DNA from: Arcanobacterium ihumii
Lineage (GTDB): Bacteria > Actinomycetota > Actinomycetes > Actinomycetales > Actinomycetaceae
Length of the DNA: 64,000 nt
NCBI RefSeq assembly: GCF_900604515.1
Contig: NZ_UWOS01000001.1
Span: forward strand, 248,001-312,000
Direction: 5' to 3'
The notes beneath the pieces are model-generated. The model was given only the letters and a program-made list of their open reading frames with translations. It had not been told where the DNA came from and searched no databases. Below, one piece after another: positions 7,938-16,726 of this stretch (the first letter of the stretch is position 1; each line of letters starts with the position of its first letter). A program made the translations under genes and the position numbers.

Positions 7938-9239
7938 TCACTTCGCGTATGGGATGTTTTCTGCGGCAGGAGCTCGTGATTTGCCGACGAAGCCAGCCAC
8001 AGCGATGATAGTGACGACGTACGGAATCATGTTAACTACCTGAGAAGGAATTGCATTCGTCAAGTTCGGTACCAAGAGGGCGAAGGCCTTCGCAAAACCG
8101 AACATAATCGATGCCGCAACCGCGCCCAGCGGATGCCACTTTCCGAGGATCATCGCAGCCAAGGCAATATATCCGTTTCCGGCGGACATGTTGTCTGTAA
8201 AGGCAAGTCCAGCACCGATGGTAAAGAATGCACCACCAAGTCCTGCAAGCGAGGAGCCAAACACCGTGTTGCGGAAGCGCGTGCGATTAACATTAATTCC
8301 TACCGTATCTGCAGCGCGCGGATGTTCACCACATGCACGCAGACGCAGTCCCCAGCGGGAGCGGAATAGGAAAATAGTCAACGCAACAACCGCGATGTAC
8401 ATCAGATAAACCAGCACCGTTTGGTTGAAGAGAGCTGGACCGATCACCGGAATGTCCGCAAGGAGCGGAATTCGAATTGGTGAAAGTGAATACTGGTTGG
8501 TATTGAAAATTGCCGCATTTTTCGAAAGCAATGTGCCGGCGAAGAACGTGGTTAAACCTAGAACCAATACGTTGAGGACCACACCAACGATGATCTGATC
8601 CACACCGTATTTAACAGAGAACAACGCTAGAAGTGCACCAACAAAGGCACCAGCAAGCGGAGCCATAATTAGACCTGCGTAGGCGTTCTTGAAAAACGAA
8701 GCCGCTACAACTCCAGCAAATGCGCCGAAAAGCAACTGACCTTCAATAGCGATGTTAACAACGCCTACGCGTTCACACACGACGCCCGAAAGAGCACCGA
8801 AGATCAGCGGAGTTGAAATCGCAATTGTCGATACCAAAGTTGAGGTAACTGTTACTGCTGACTCCGAACCTGCACCTGCAAAGATCATGAATCCTAGGAT
8901 CGTCATCGCGGCAATAAGGACCATAGCAACGATGTCTAGAATACGTCCGGTTTTTCCAAACTTCCCACGCGTGTATACGGATAGGATCGACCAAACAGTA
9001 CCAATGAGTACAACGACGAAGAATGCCCAGAGCACGGCTGGCGCGCTAAAGGAAAAATCGCTGATGTCAAATGCCTGGCTCTTATCATTCAAACGAATTC
9101 GGGTATCGCCCTGTGCTTTCACTGCAAAAAACAGCAGAAGAAGTGAGGCAAATCCGAAGGTAATTGGAATTTTCCAGTTACGCTTTCCCAACACCATTGG
9201 AGCGCTTGGGGATGATGTTTCTACTGCAACAGTGCTCAT
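7938..9239 (-). CDS. Nucleoside ABC transporter permease, NupQ/YufQ-like
   Basis: 433 residues of the BPD_transp_2 (LivM/RbsC-like) permease family with an N-terminal segment and about ten hydrophobic helices. LIFGALSGVVCERVGVVNIA near 145 is the conserved cytoplasmic loop typical of guanosine/nucleoside permeases, and LRACGEHPRAADTVGI near 299 is the EAA-like loop contacting the ATPase. The start ATG overlaps the stop of the partner permease by 4 nt (ATGA-type), so they are co-translated. With the second permease, the two-domain ATPase and the BMP lipoprotein it forms a complete importer. The nucleoside specificity is inferred from cdd/deoA/deoC in the same operon. Confidence 0.9.
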   Translation of the reverse strand: MSTVAVETSSPSAPMVLGKRNWKIPITFGFASLLLLFFAVKAQGDTRIRLNDKSQAFDISDFSFSAPAVLWAFFVVVLIGTVWSILSVYTRGKFGKTGRILDIVAMVLIAAMTILGFMIFAGAGSESAVTVTSTLVSTIAISTPLIFGALSGVVCERVGVVNIAIEGQLLFGAFAGVVAASFFKNAYAGLIMAPLAGAFVGALLALFSVKYGVDQIIVGVVLNVLVLGLTTFFAGTLLSKNAAIFNTNQYSLSPIRIPLLADIPVIGPALFNQTVLVYLMYIAVVALTIFLFRSRWGLRLRACGEHPRAADTVGINVNRTRFRNTVFGSSLAGLGGAFFTIGAGLAFTDNMSAGNGYIALAAMILGKWHPLGAVAASIMFGFAKAFALLVPNLTNAIPSQVVNMIPYVVTIIAVAGFVGKSRAPAAENIPYAK

Positions 9240-10432
9240 GCCTGTGCCCCCTTACGTGATGCTTCTGATTTTTCTGAAAGTGTTGCCATGTATTCGCGAA
9301 TCGACTTTCCATCCGGTTTAGGCAAACGGAACATCCAACGGATTAGTGCTGGAGCCGCAATGAACAAAACGATCATCGACTGAAGAATCAGGATCATATC
9401 GATTGGAACACCTTGAGTCTGCATCACGTATCCGCCGGCTTTGAAGCCACCGAAGAGCAATCCTGCAAAGAAGATTCCAAGTGGGGTGTTACGTCCCAAC
9501 AAAGCAACGGTAATCGCATCGAAGCCGATGGAACCTGCCACACCTTCAGTAACGTAGCCCATTGTGCCTAGTGCTTCGTTCGCACCAGCGAGGCCACAGA
9601 ACGCACCCGAGATAATCAGGGTAAGGGTGGTGACCTTTGCTGTGGACATTCCAGCTGTTAAGGCCGCGTTTGGGTTAGCACCAACTGCGCGGAGTTCAAA
9701 ACCAAAGGTCGAACGCTTCAAGATCCACCAGTAAACGAAGGTGGCAAGAAGAGCAATAATCAAACCGATGTGTAGCTTGAACGGTGGCGGAAGCAAAGGC
9801 AAGTACAATGCTGTTTCAGCAGCATGTGGCGTTTGTGGGTTGTTTGACCCCGGTGCCTTCCATGACGGAAGCGAGAGCAAGTAGCTAAGAATCAATGCCG
9901 CAATCGTATTCAGCATGATCGTCACGATAACTTCGTTCGCACCCGTCCTCGCCTTCAAAAGTCCTGCAATACCAGCATAAAGACCGCCAGCGACGATAGC
10001 TGCAAGAATTGCAACAATCATGTGTACCCCAGCTGGAAGTTGAAGGTTAACTCCGACCCAAATAGCTGCGATAGCTCCAAAAACAATCTGACCGGTACCA
10101 CCAATATTGAACAGTCCTGCACGGAATCCGATACCAAGACCAAGTCCTGCCAGGATCAATGGAATCGCGTTAAAGAGCGACTTTGTTAGTGGCATGATCT
10201 GGCGTTGGAATGTTGAAGCTCCAGGATCGAAGATCGCGCCCCGGAACATAGCGTAGTAAGCGTTGAAAACATTAGCTCCGCTGATTGCAATCAGTATTGC
10301 GCCAACAACGAATGCCAAAATAACGGCTAAGACTGCAACCAACCAGCCCGAGCGCAAGGAGGTGTGGATCCACGCTTCAATTAACGAGTGACCGTGAGGT
10401 GACTCAACTTTTTTAGTTTTCACGTCAGACAT
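9236..10432 (-). CDS. Nucleoside ABC transporter permease, NupP/YufP-like
   Basis: 398 residues of the same BPD_transp_2 family. A cytoplasmic N-terminus of about 30 residues precedes the first membrane helix. LGIGFRAGLFNIGGTGQI near 98 and LRAVGANPNAALTAGM near 245 are the family loops. It starts on the base where the ATPase gene ends (ATGA-type overlap) and overlaps the next permease by 4 nt, so the three membrane/ATPase genes are a tight unit. The C-terminal tail is charged (KSIREYMATLSEKSEASRK). I expect it pairs with the other permease as a heterodimer. Confidence 0.9.
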   Translation of the reverse strand: MSDVKTKKVESPHGHSLIEAWIHTSLRSGWLVAVLAVILAFVVGAILIAISGANVFNAYYAMFRGAIFDPGASTFQRQIMPLTKSLFNAIPLILAGLGLGIGFRAGLFNIGGTGQIVFGAIAAIWVGVNLQLPAGVHMIVAILAAIVAGGLYAGIAGLLKARTGANEVIVTIMLNTIAALILSYLLSLPSWKAPGSNNPQTPHAAETALYLPLLPPPFKLHIGLIIALLATFVYWWILKRSTFGFELRAVGANPNAALTAGMSTAKVTTLTLIISGAFCGLAGANEALGTMGYVTEGVAGSIGFDAITVALLGRNTPLGIFFAGLLFGGFKAGGYVMQTQGVPIDMILILQSMIVLFIAAPALIRWMFRLPKPDGKSIREYMATLSEKSEASRKGAQA

Positions 10433-11988
10433 TACTGAATATCCCCCATTACCTTGTGCTGAGGCTGCGATGACTGCGCAAAGGCTTCATCTTCCGGAAC
10501 ACCAGCCATCATCAAACCAAGTACATCTCGCGATGTATCGGCCGGCACAATACCTACAATTCGACCGCGGTACATAACTGCAATACGGTCAGCAAGCGCA
10601 ACAACCTCGTCAAGTTCGGACGAAACAAGAAGAATCGGAGTGCCAGCATCACGTTCTTCGATAATGCGCTTGTGGATGAACTCAATAGATCCGACGTCGA
10701 CACCACGAGTTGGCTGGTTGACTACCAGAAGTCGCAGATCGCGGGATAGTTCGCGAGCAACAACGACCTTCTGCTGGTTTCCACCTGACAACGTTGAAAT
10801 AGCATCAGAAATCGACGTCAAACGTACGTCGTATTCAGCTACTTTTTCGTCTGCATTCTTCGTGATTGCGCCACTCTTCATCATTGGACCGGAAGCAAAT
10901 GGCGCATTTCGATATTGGTCAAGAATGAGGTTATCCGCAATCGAGAAGGACGCAATAATGCCGTCTTTAGAACGATCTTCTGGAACAAATCCAATACCCG
11001 CATCGATATTTGAACGGACTTTGTGACCGGTAATTTCCTTACCATCAAGCAGTACAGACCCTTCAGCAATCGGTTCAAGACCGAGAATTGCTTCGGCTAG
11101 CTCGGTTTGTCCGTTGCCTTGGACTCCTGCAATTGCAAGAACTTCACCTCGGTGAACTTGCAGATCAACGTGGGAAAGCAACGGCGATCCTGATTCACCA
11201 AGAACAGAAAGGTCTCGCAGTTCAAGCCCAATTTCACCTGGCTCAGCAGGCTTCTTATCAACACGCATCATGACTGGGCGGCCAACCATCATGGTTGCAA
11301 GCTCAGCTTCTGTTGCCTGTGGATCAGCTTCGCCGACGACGGCACCCCGCCTAATAACTGTGATGTCATCTGAAACTGCACGTACTTCACGCAATTTGTG
11401 GGTGATAAAGACGATGGACGTTCCCGCAGCAGCGAGCTGCTTCATGATCGCCATAAGTTCATCAGTTTCTTGCGGCGTCAAAACAGCGGTAGGCTCATCG
11501 AGAATAAGCACCTTTGCTTCTCGTGACAGCGCTTTAACGATTTCAACACGCTGTTGCGCTCCTACTGGAAGATCTTCAATTAAAGCATCGGGATCAAGAT
11601 CAAATCCGAACTTCTTCGAAACTTCTTCAACTGTTTGACGCGCCTTCTTGATATCGATCAATCCAGCTTTTTTGGTTGGTTCGTAGCCGAGTGCGATGGA
11701 CTCAGCAACCGTAAACACGGGCACCAACATAAAGTGCTGGTGCACCATGCCGATTCCAGCAGCGACGGCATCTCCTGGTCCATTAAAATGAACCGGCTTG
11801 CCATCGATTAAAATTTCGCCCTCATCTGGATCGTATAACCCGTAGAGAACATTCATGAGAGTTGATTTGCCTGCGCCGTTTTCTCCCAGCAGAGCGTGAA
11901 TACGCCCTTCTTCCACGACCAGGTCAATGTGGTCATTTGCCACGAGGGGGCCGAATCGTTTTGTGATCCCCTTAAGCTCCAGCTTCAC
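10432..11988 (-). CDS. Nucleoside ABC transporter ATPase, two-domain (NupO/YufO-like)
   Basis: 518 residues from a GTG after AAAGGGG; six further in-frame codons upstream overlap the ribosome binding site. It contains two ABC cassettes in tandem, as in RbsA/MglA-type importers: the first with Walker A GENGAGKST (near 39) and Walker B LILDEPTAVL (near 160), the second with a degenerate Walker A GVQGNGQTE (near 290) and signature LSGGNQQK (near 407). Energises import with the two permeases. A hairpin lies between it and bmpA, consistent with more binding protein than ATPase. Confidence 0.92.
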   Translation of the reverse strand: MKLELKGITKRFGPLVANDHIDLVVEEGRIHALLGENGAGKSTLMNVLYGLYDPDEGEILIDGKPVHFNGPGDAVAAGIGMVHQHFMLVPVFTVAESIALGYEPTKKAGLIDIKKARQTVEEVSKKFGFDLDPDALIEDLPVGAQQRVEIVKALSREAKVLILDEPTAVLTPQETDELMAIMKQLAAAGTSIVFITHKLREVRAVSDDITVIRRGAVVGEADPQATEAELATMMVGRPVMMRVDKKPAEPGEIGLELRDLSVLGESGSPLLSHVDLQVHRGEVLAIAGVQGNGQTELAEAILGLEPIAEGSVLLDGKEITGHKVRSNIDAGIGFVPEDRSKDGIIASFSIADNLILDQYRNAPFASGPMMKSGAITKNADEKVAEYDVRLTSISDAISTLSGGNQQKVVVARELSRDLRLLVVNQPTRGVDVGSIEFIHKRIIEERDAGTPILLVSSELDEVVALADRIAVMYRGRIVGIVPADTSRDVLGLMMAGVPEDEAFAQSSQPQHKVMGDIQ

Positions 11989-12034
11989 GCCAGACCCCTT
12001 TCGCATTTTTGGAATGCATCAGCATTCTCAATAG

Positions 12035-12068
12035 TTGAGGTCCGGCCTCGAACGAAACCGGACCTCAA
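12035..12068 (-). terminator. Hairpin between bmpA and transporter ATPase
   Basis: Perfect 11-bp arms TTGAGGTCCGG / CCGGACCTCAA with a 12-nt loop, 14 nt after the bmpA stop. Probably a leaky terminator giving high binding-protein expression, a common pattern for ABC operons. Confidence 0.55.
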
Positions 12069-12082
12069 TTAAAATATAGTGA

Positions 12083-13168
12083 TCACTTGGTCTTCGGAGC
12101 GCTTGCGCTCTCAACCTTGAGATCGCCAGACTTGATCTTCTCGGTCAGAGCCTTGACTTCGTCCTTGAGTTCCGCAGGAACCTTGGAATCGAAATCATGG
12201 AATGGTGCTAGTGCCACACCACCGTTCTCGAGCGTACCGATGTAAGGATCAGCAGAGAACTTGCCGTCCTTGCCAGCCTTGATCGTATCAACAACAGCCT
12301 TGTCGATTTCCTTCATTACCGAGGTAAGAACGATTGACTTGTAGTCTGGGGTGGACTCGTACCAATCGGAGTCGACACCGATAATGAGGGTCTTTCCGTC
12401 AGCCTTTGCTGCAGCTGCAGCACCTAGTCCAACAGGTCCAGCAACAGGCATGATGATGTCTGCGCCCTGATCGATGAACTGCTGAGTCTGGGTCTTACCA
12501 AGGTTCTGATCTTCGAATGATTCGGTGAACGAACCGTGCTGGGTGACCTTGTCCCAACCAAGGAGCTTAACATTCTTGCCCTTGGCCTGGTTGTATGCCA
12601 TAACACCGTCAGCGAAACCATCCATGAAGATGGAAACTGAAGGGATCTGCTTGCCACCGAAGGTAGCAACGGTACCGGTCTTCGTCATTCCTGCTGCTAC
12701 ATATCCAGCGAGGTATGCCGCCTCAGCAGTATTGAATACCAATGGGCGACCGTTCTTGACGTTAACGACCTTGAAGTCTTTATCGGTGAATGCCGAATCG
12801 ACCAATGCGAAGTTAATGTCTGGGTTGTTCTGAGCAGCCGCAAGGGTTGCAGGTGCAAGCATGAAGCCAACGCCGATAATCACGTTACAACCATCGGAAA
12901 CTTGTGCGTCAACGTTTGGTCCGAAATCAGCGACGTCCTTAGATTCGCCTGAACCGATCTTAACGCCAAGGTCCTTCTCAGCTGCCTTAAGACCGTTATA
13001 TGCGGATTCGTTGAATGATTTGTCGTCCCAACCGCCTTGATCAGAAACCAAGCAGGCCTTGTAGTCAGAGGTACTGCCACCAGCACTCTTACTATCTCCG
13101 CCAGAGCATGCTCCCAAAGCGAGAGCGGAAGCTGCCACAACTGCGGCAAATGAAGTTACTTTCTTCAC
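12083..13168 (-). CDS. BMP-family nucleoside-binding lipoprotein
   Basis: 361 residues. The start is a GTG after CAGGAG; the N-terminus is a lipoprotein signal peptide with a lipobox LALGAC near residues 16-21, followed by a Gly/Ser-rich linker. The body matches the PnrA/BMP (Med) family: VSDQGGWDDKSFNES near 42, GVGFMLAP near 100, and GVDSDWYES near 250, the family's purine/pyrimidine nucleoside site. It acts outside the membrane as the substrate-binding subunit of the downstream importer. First gene of the operon, with a palindrome in its promoter region. Med family members can be immunogenic membrane lipoproteins. Confidence 0.92.
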   Translation of the reverse strand: MKKVTSFAAVVAASALALGACSGGDSKSAGGSTSDYKACLVSDQGGWDDKSFNESAYNGLKAAEKDLGVKIGSGESKDVADFGPNVDAQVSDGCNVIIGVGFMLAPATLAAAQNNPDINFALVDSAFTDKDFKVVNVKNGRPLVFNTAEAAYLAGYVAAGMTKTGTVATFGGKQIPSVSIFMDGFADGVMAYNQAKGKNVKLLGWDKVTQHGSFTESFEDQNLGKTQTQQFIDQGADIIMPVAGPVGLGAAAAAKADGKTLIIGVDSDWYESTPDYKSIVLTSVMKEIDKAVVDTIKAGKDGKFSADPYIGTLENGGVALAPFHDFDSKVPAELKDEVKALTEKIKSGDLKVESASAPKTK

Positions 13169-13203
13169 GTGAATCTCCTGAGTGTAAATTCGTGTGCCCG
13201 ATA

Positions 13204-13219
13204 TTTTCGACTTCGAAAA
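13204..13219 (-). promoter_or_regulatory. Palindrome upstream of nucleoside operon, candidate operator
   Basis: Perfect 7+2+7 inverted repeat TTTTCGACTTCGAAAA, 36-51 nt upstream of the bmpA start. No regulator gene is adjacent. Operator role is inferred from position and symmetry; I did not find a second copy in the other intergenic regions I read. Confidence 0.4.
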
Positions 13220-13370
13220 CAGGTCACGATCCAACTTAGTCTATTTCAGATAAATTTCCACTCCGAATACGAAATAACGCTCTAAAATCCCCTTTGATGT
13301 TAAATCGTAATGAATTCGTTACATCTGAAACAGAAGTTCGTCTATAAATCTTACAACCCAAGGGAGGTAT

Positions 13371-13403
13371 ATGTCACATCATTTATCGAAGTTCCTCTGG
13401 TAA
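13371..13403 (+). other. Ten-codon ORF with strong Shine-Dalgarno
   Basis: AAGGGAGG, three bases, then ATG and ten codons (MSHHLSKFLW) ending in TAA. A TTACAT-18-TATAAA promoter-like pair lies at 13319-13348. It overlaps the 3' end of manC in antisense. It could be a leader peptide, a remnant or chance. Confidence 0.2.
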
Positions 13404-14480
13404 TGTCTCCACAACGTCTTTTACTCCCTGCGAGCTCTCTTTAGTGGTGACGAAAATGACGTCATCAGTTTCAACAACCACGGCGTCGTCGATCCCCAAA
13501 ACAACAATCGGTTTGGAATGGGTGTAAATCAATGAGCGAGGTGACCGCTCCGTCACTACAGGATGAGGCACTCCACCAGGAGCAACCTGGGCTTTTGCGT
13601 TAGCATGAAGCTCACCAAGTGAACGATAGTCCCCTACATCCGACCAGCCCATGTCAACGGGGACAACAGCAACTCCCCCACGCATCGAAAGCGGTTCGGC
13701 AATCGCATGATCTATAGCGATTTTCTTGAGGTTTGCCCAATGTTCATCCATCGCTTGCCCCTGCTTCGGAGTATCCCAAGCCTCGGCAAGTATCATGATT
13801 CTTCGAAAAAGTTCTGGCTCAAAATCTTGAAGCGACTGGAGAAGTACGTCTGTTTTGAAGACGAACATCCCCGCATTCCACAGGTATTCACCACTATCAA
13901 CGAAGCGCGTGGCACGGTCAAGTTCTGGCTTTTCAGTAAATTCGACGACGTCGTAAACTTCAGATCTAGTTTGCTCGCCTCGGTGAATATAGCCAAAACC
14001 GGTTGCCGGGTAGGTTGGCTCAATCCCAATTGTTACGATTTTCCCAGCATGTGCAGCACCTATCGCGGCCACAACGGCATGACGAAATGCATCCTCATCT
14101 CTAATCACGTGATCGGCAGCGAAAGATCCAACTACAACGTTCCCGTGCCGTTTTTGAAGTACTGCAGCAGCTAAGCCAATGGCGGCCATGGAATCTCGAC
14201 CACTCGGTTCAACAATAAACTGAGTCGGATCAAATCGTGGAAGTTGACCTTGAACAGCATCAATATGGCTCTCACCGGTAACGATCATAATTCGAGTATC
14301 AGTCAGTGATTGAAGGCGTCTAACAGTATTTTGAAGAAGGCTCGATCCACAGGAAGTCAAGTCAACTAGGAATTTCGGAGCGCTTGCTCGCGACAGCGGC
14401 CACAAGCGTGTGCCTGATCCTCCCGCTGGGATAACGGCATAGAAATCCTTAGTCAAGTTAATTTGCGTTGCGTCCTTCAA
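13383..14480 (-). CDS. manC: Mannose-1-phosphate guanylyltransferase
   Basis: About 365 residues. The nucleotidyltransferase signature PAGGSGTRLWPLSR lies near residue 18, and GSFAADHVI (metal Asp), TGFGYIHRG and VVEFTEKPELD follow in family order, giving GDP-mannose synthesis from mannose 1-phosphate and GTP. It is the short form with no C-terminal isomerase domain. The start is uncertain: the frame opens at TTG (14480) inside the previous gene, and a second TTG eight codons later has a GAAGGA about 15 nt upstream. Either way it overlaps or abuts the BrkB-like gene, so it is translationally coupled. Probably supplies mannosylated glycolipid or glycoprotein synthesis. Confidence 0.88.
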   Translation of the reverse strand: MKDATQINLTKDFYAVIPAGGSGTRLWPLSRASAPKFLVDLTSCGSSLLQNTVRRLQSLTDTRIMIVTGESHIDAVQGQLPRFDPTQFIVEPSGRDSMAAIGLAAAVLQKRHGNVVVGSFAADHVIRDEDAFRHAVVAAIGAAHAGKIVTIGIEPTYPATGFGYIHRGEQTRSEVYDVVEFTEKPELDRATRFVDSGEYLWNAGMFVFKTDVLLQSLQDFEPELFRRIMILAEAWDTPKQGQAMDEHWANLKKIAIDHAIAEPLSMRGGVAVVPVDMGWSDVGDYRSLGELHANAKAQVAPGGVPHPVVTERSPRSLIYTHSKPIVVLGIDDAVVVETDDVIFVTTKESSQGVKDVVETLPEELR

Positions 14481-15720
14481 AATCTTCGTCCTTCATCTTC
14501 GATTTTTCGCGTTTTTCCAGTTCCTTCGCCAATTGTTTGGCTTTAGCGGCGGCCTTAGTATTCAGCTTGTCAAGGAGCCCAGCACGCAAATCAGGTAGTA
14601 CCACCCCTGTGATTGGATCATGCTCCCACTCAAGGGTATGAAGATCTGACTTCGAAACATAATTCGGCGTTTCGTCAATATGTGGGTAGTAAGCCTTAGT
14701 AATTGCCAACTGTTCTGGTGGATTTGCGATAAATGCCCCTGCTTGGAGGGTAATTCGCGCAATGAGATTGACCCACAAAAGGATTGTAGCGATTGCAGCA
14801 AACGGTGCAAGAAGCGGGTTATTTGCAACCGATGAGACCGCCGTCGTACCTAGAACTCTCAGCAAAGAAGAAGCGAAACCGGCGAAGAATGAGCCCATAA
14901 CCAGGTCTTTTCGAGGAGCACGCGCTCCAGCCATGTAGCGGAAAATGAACATGAAAACGAGGGTATCCACCGCAAGACCGATCAGGAAAGTACCTCCGTT
15001 GATGAAGCTTTGGCCCCAGCTTTCTGGGAGCGAAAGGAACCCGAAGATTTGTTCGGAGAAGAAAGCGGCGACGGTACTTAGTCCGACTGAGACAATTACT
15101 CCCAATCCGATGATTAGGAATCCTGATAAATCGAGGAACTTAGCCATAAAGAAGTTAGTTGGGATTCGTGCCAGCCCGAACATCGCCTGGATCGAGGTTC
15201 GCAAACCCGCCATTAAAGACAGCGCCGACCACAGCAACACTATGATCGAAATAAACGTAACGATATTGAAGGGGTTATCGACGATAAGTGCATCTGGTTC
15301 AATTAGACCATCCGGAGATGAAGGAGTCTTTAAAATCCCTGGTAGCGCCGCGTTAACCGCAGAGATCATCTTATCGAAAAGTTGCTGATTTCCACCTAAC
15401 ACCACCGATAAAGCAGTAAGCGCAATGGTCAGCGCACCGGCGATGGCAAATAAAGCAGAATAGGCTATTCCACCGGCTAGCAGTGCACCGCGAACGGCAC
15501 CATAGCGCTGGACTGCTCGCATGATTCGCAACCCATTAAGGTATGCCATCCATTTGCCGATCTTTGCCCCAAAGGAATCGTCGATTGGGTGTTTAGCCTG
15601 CTCATTTTCCCACGTAGCCGTACCATCGAGAGCTCCTTGAAGCTCACGATTCACTTCGTTGAACTGATCGGTTTGAGTCTGTTTTTGCTGTAACTCCGCT
15701 GTAGTAATTTCTGTAGCCAT
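14458..15720 (-). CDS. YihY/BrkB-family inner membrane protein
   Basis: 420 residues from an ATG behind AAGGGG (a GTG two codons earlier is less likely). Residues 1-60 are polar and Gln/Glu-rich. Then six hydrophobic helices occur with the family segment RYGAVRGALLAGGIAYSALF near 77 and further helices around 100, 150, 195, 245 and 290; the C-terminus is charged and Lys-rich (RNAN end). The family was once misannotated as ribonuclease BN; its role is unproven (suggested transporter/efflux or serum resistance in Bordetella). It sits downstream of xthA on the same strand (25-nt gap) and overlaps manC. Confidence 0.85.
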   Translation of the reverse strand: MATEITTAELQQKQTQTDQFNEVNRELQGALDGTATWENEQAKHPIDDSFGAKIGKWMAYLNGLRIMRAVQRYGAVRGALLAGGIAYSALFAIAGALTIALTALSVVLGGNQQLFDKMISAVNAALPGILKTPSSPDGLIEPDALIVDNPFNIVTFISIIVLLWSALSLMAGLRTSIQAMFGLARIPTNFFMAKFLDLSGFLIIGLGVIVSVGLSTVAAFFSEQIFGFLSLPESWGQSFINGGTFLIGLAVDTLVFMFIFRYMAGARAPRKDLVMGSFFAGFASSLLRVLGTTAVSSVANNPLLAPFAAIATILLWVNLIARITLQAGAFIANPPEQLAITKAYYPHIDETPNYVSKSDLHTLEWEHDPITGVVLPDLRAGLLDKLNTKAAAKAKQLAKELEKREKSKMKDEDFEGRNAN

Positions 15721-15745
15721 ACACAACCCCTTAAAATCCTTTGTT

Positions 15746-16570
15746 TTAGCTTTCGTTGTATTCCACGATCAACGGAGCGTGATCGGACCAGCGTTGGTCG
15801 TGCCCAAGCGCACGGTCAACTCGTTGCCACTGTGCTCGCTGCGCCAATTCTGGATTGGTCATCTGATAATCAATTCTCCACCCTGCGTCATTATCAAACG
15901 CCCTTCCGCGTTGCGACCACCATGTGTATGGACCTTGTTCATCACCAACAAGAGCACGTTGGACATCAACGAAACCAAAATCTGAAAACCAGCGATCCAG
16001 GTACGCGATCTCTTGGTCAAGTACACCTGCAGTTTTATTGTGGTTCGGCTTCCAATTTTTAATGTCACGTTCAGTATGGACAATATTGAAGTCGCCTGCC
16101 ACGAGCACATGTTCAAGGCAGCGCGACTCTTTTAATTCCGCCAAGCGGAGGCTTACACGATCAAGATGCGCGTATTTTGCGTCCATTTTTTCCGGTTTGT
16201 CCGCAACACCAGAGTGAAGATACGCGCTAATAAACGTAGTATTCAAGGAAGGTACGTCAATTTCCACCCATCGTCCAGTATCCACTGGAATTTCTGGTTC
16301 ACCGGTATCGATTCCTGCCACTAAACCTAACTGGACTCGAGATACCTCGATTCCCTTCTTCACAGCAATTGCAACTCCGGCTCGGCCAGCAAGTTCAGAA
16401 GCTTGCTGATACACCTCGTAATCAGGACCAACTAATTCTGGAACCAAAGCAATCGGTGCGCGAACTTCTTGGAGAAGTAAAGCATCGGGTTTCACCTCGG
16501 CTAACCATTGCGGCATTCCTTTGCGGACTGCGGCTCGCAAGCCATTAACGTTGCAGGTAGCAATGAGCAT
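15746..16570 (-). CDS. xthA: Exodeoxyribonuclease III / AP endonuclease
   Basis: 274 residues of the Mg2+-dependent EEP nuclease fold. Motifs in order: ATCNVNGLRAA (4-14), LLQEVRAP near 32 with the metal Glu, GDFNIVHTERDIKNW near 147 with the catalytic Asp/Asn, and WSDHAPLIVEY near the end with the catalytic His. It cleaves at abasic sites and removes 3' blocks in base excision repair. GGAGAAAGT precedes the ATG. A long palindromic terminator after folD separates it from the upstream one-carbon operon, so it probably has its own promoter around 16571-16628. Confidence 0.93.
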   Translation of the reverse strand: MLIATCNVNGLRAAVRKGMPQWLAEVKPDALLLQEVRAPIALVPELVGPDYEVYQQASELAGRAGVAIAVKKGIEVSRVQLGLVAGIDTGEPEIPVDTGRWVEIDVPSLNTTFISAYLHSGVADKPEKMDAKYAHLDRVSLRLAELKESRCLEHVLVAGDFNIVHTERDIKNWKPNHNKTAGVLDQEIAYLDRWFSDFGFVDVQRALVGDEQGPYTWWSQRGRAFDNDAGWRIDYQMTNPELAQRAQWQRVDRALGHDQRWSDHAPLIVEYNES

Positions 16571-16628
16571 ACTTTCTCCATTATCAAAATCTAGGAACCT
16601 AGGGAGATTCTACCGAATGCCTCATAAA

Positions 16629-16673
16629 GGGGTGGGTGGGTTTCGCCCTCAGCGGTCAAAACCCACCCACCCC
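16629..16673 (-). terminator. Palindromic terminator after folD
   Basis: Perfect 15-bp arms GGGGTGGGTGGGTTT (16629-16643) and complement (16659-16673), loop 15 nt, 53 nt after the folD stop. On the minus strand it is followed by TTTATGAGG. Confidence 0.72.
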
Positions 16674-16726
16674 AAAGAAGTTGTATTGGGATTACTCCCC
16701 ACATTTTCTTGGGGCAAGGCTTCGGC

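Noticed and set aside
14458-15720. Ribonuclease BN for the BrkB/YihY protein
   Set aside because: An old misassignment of rbn; the protein is a multi-helix membrane protein without nuclease motifs.
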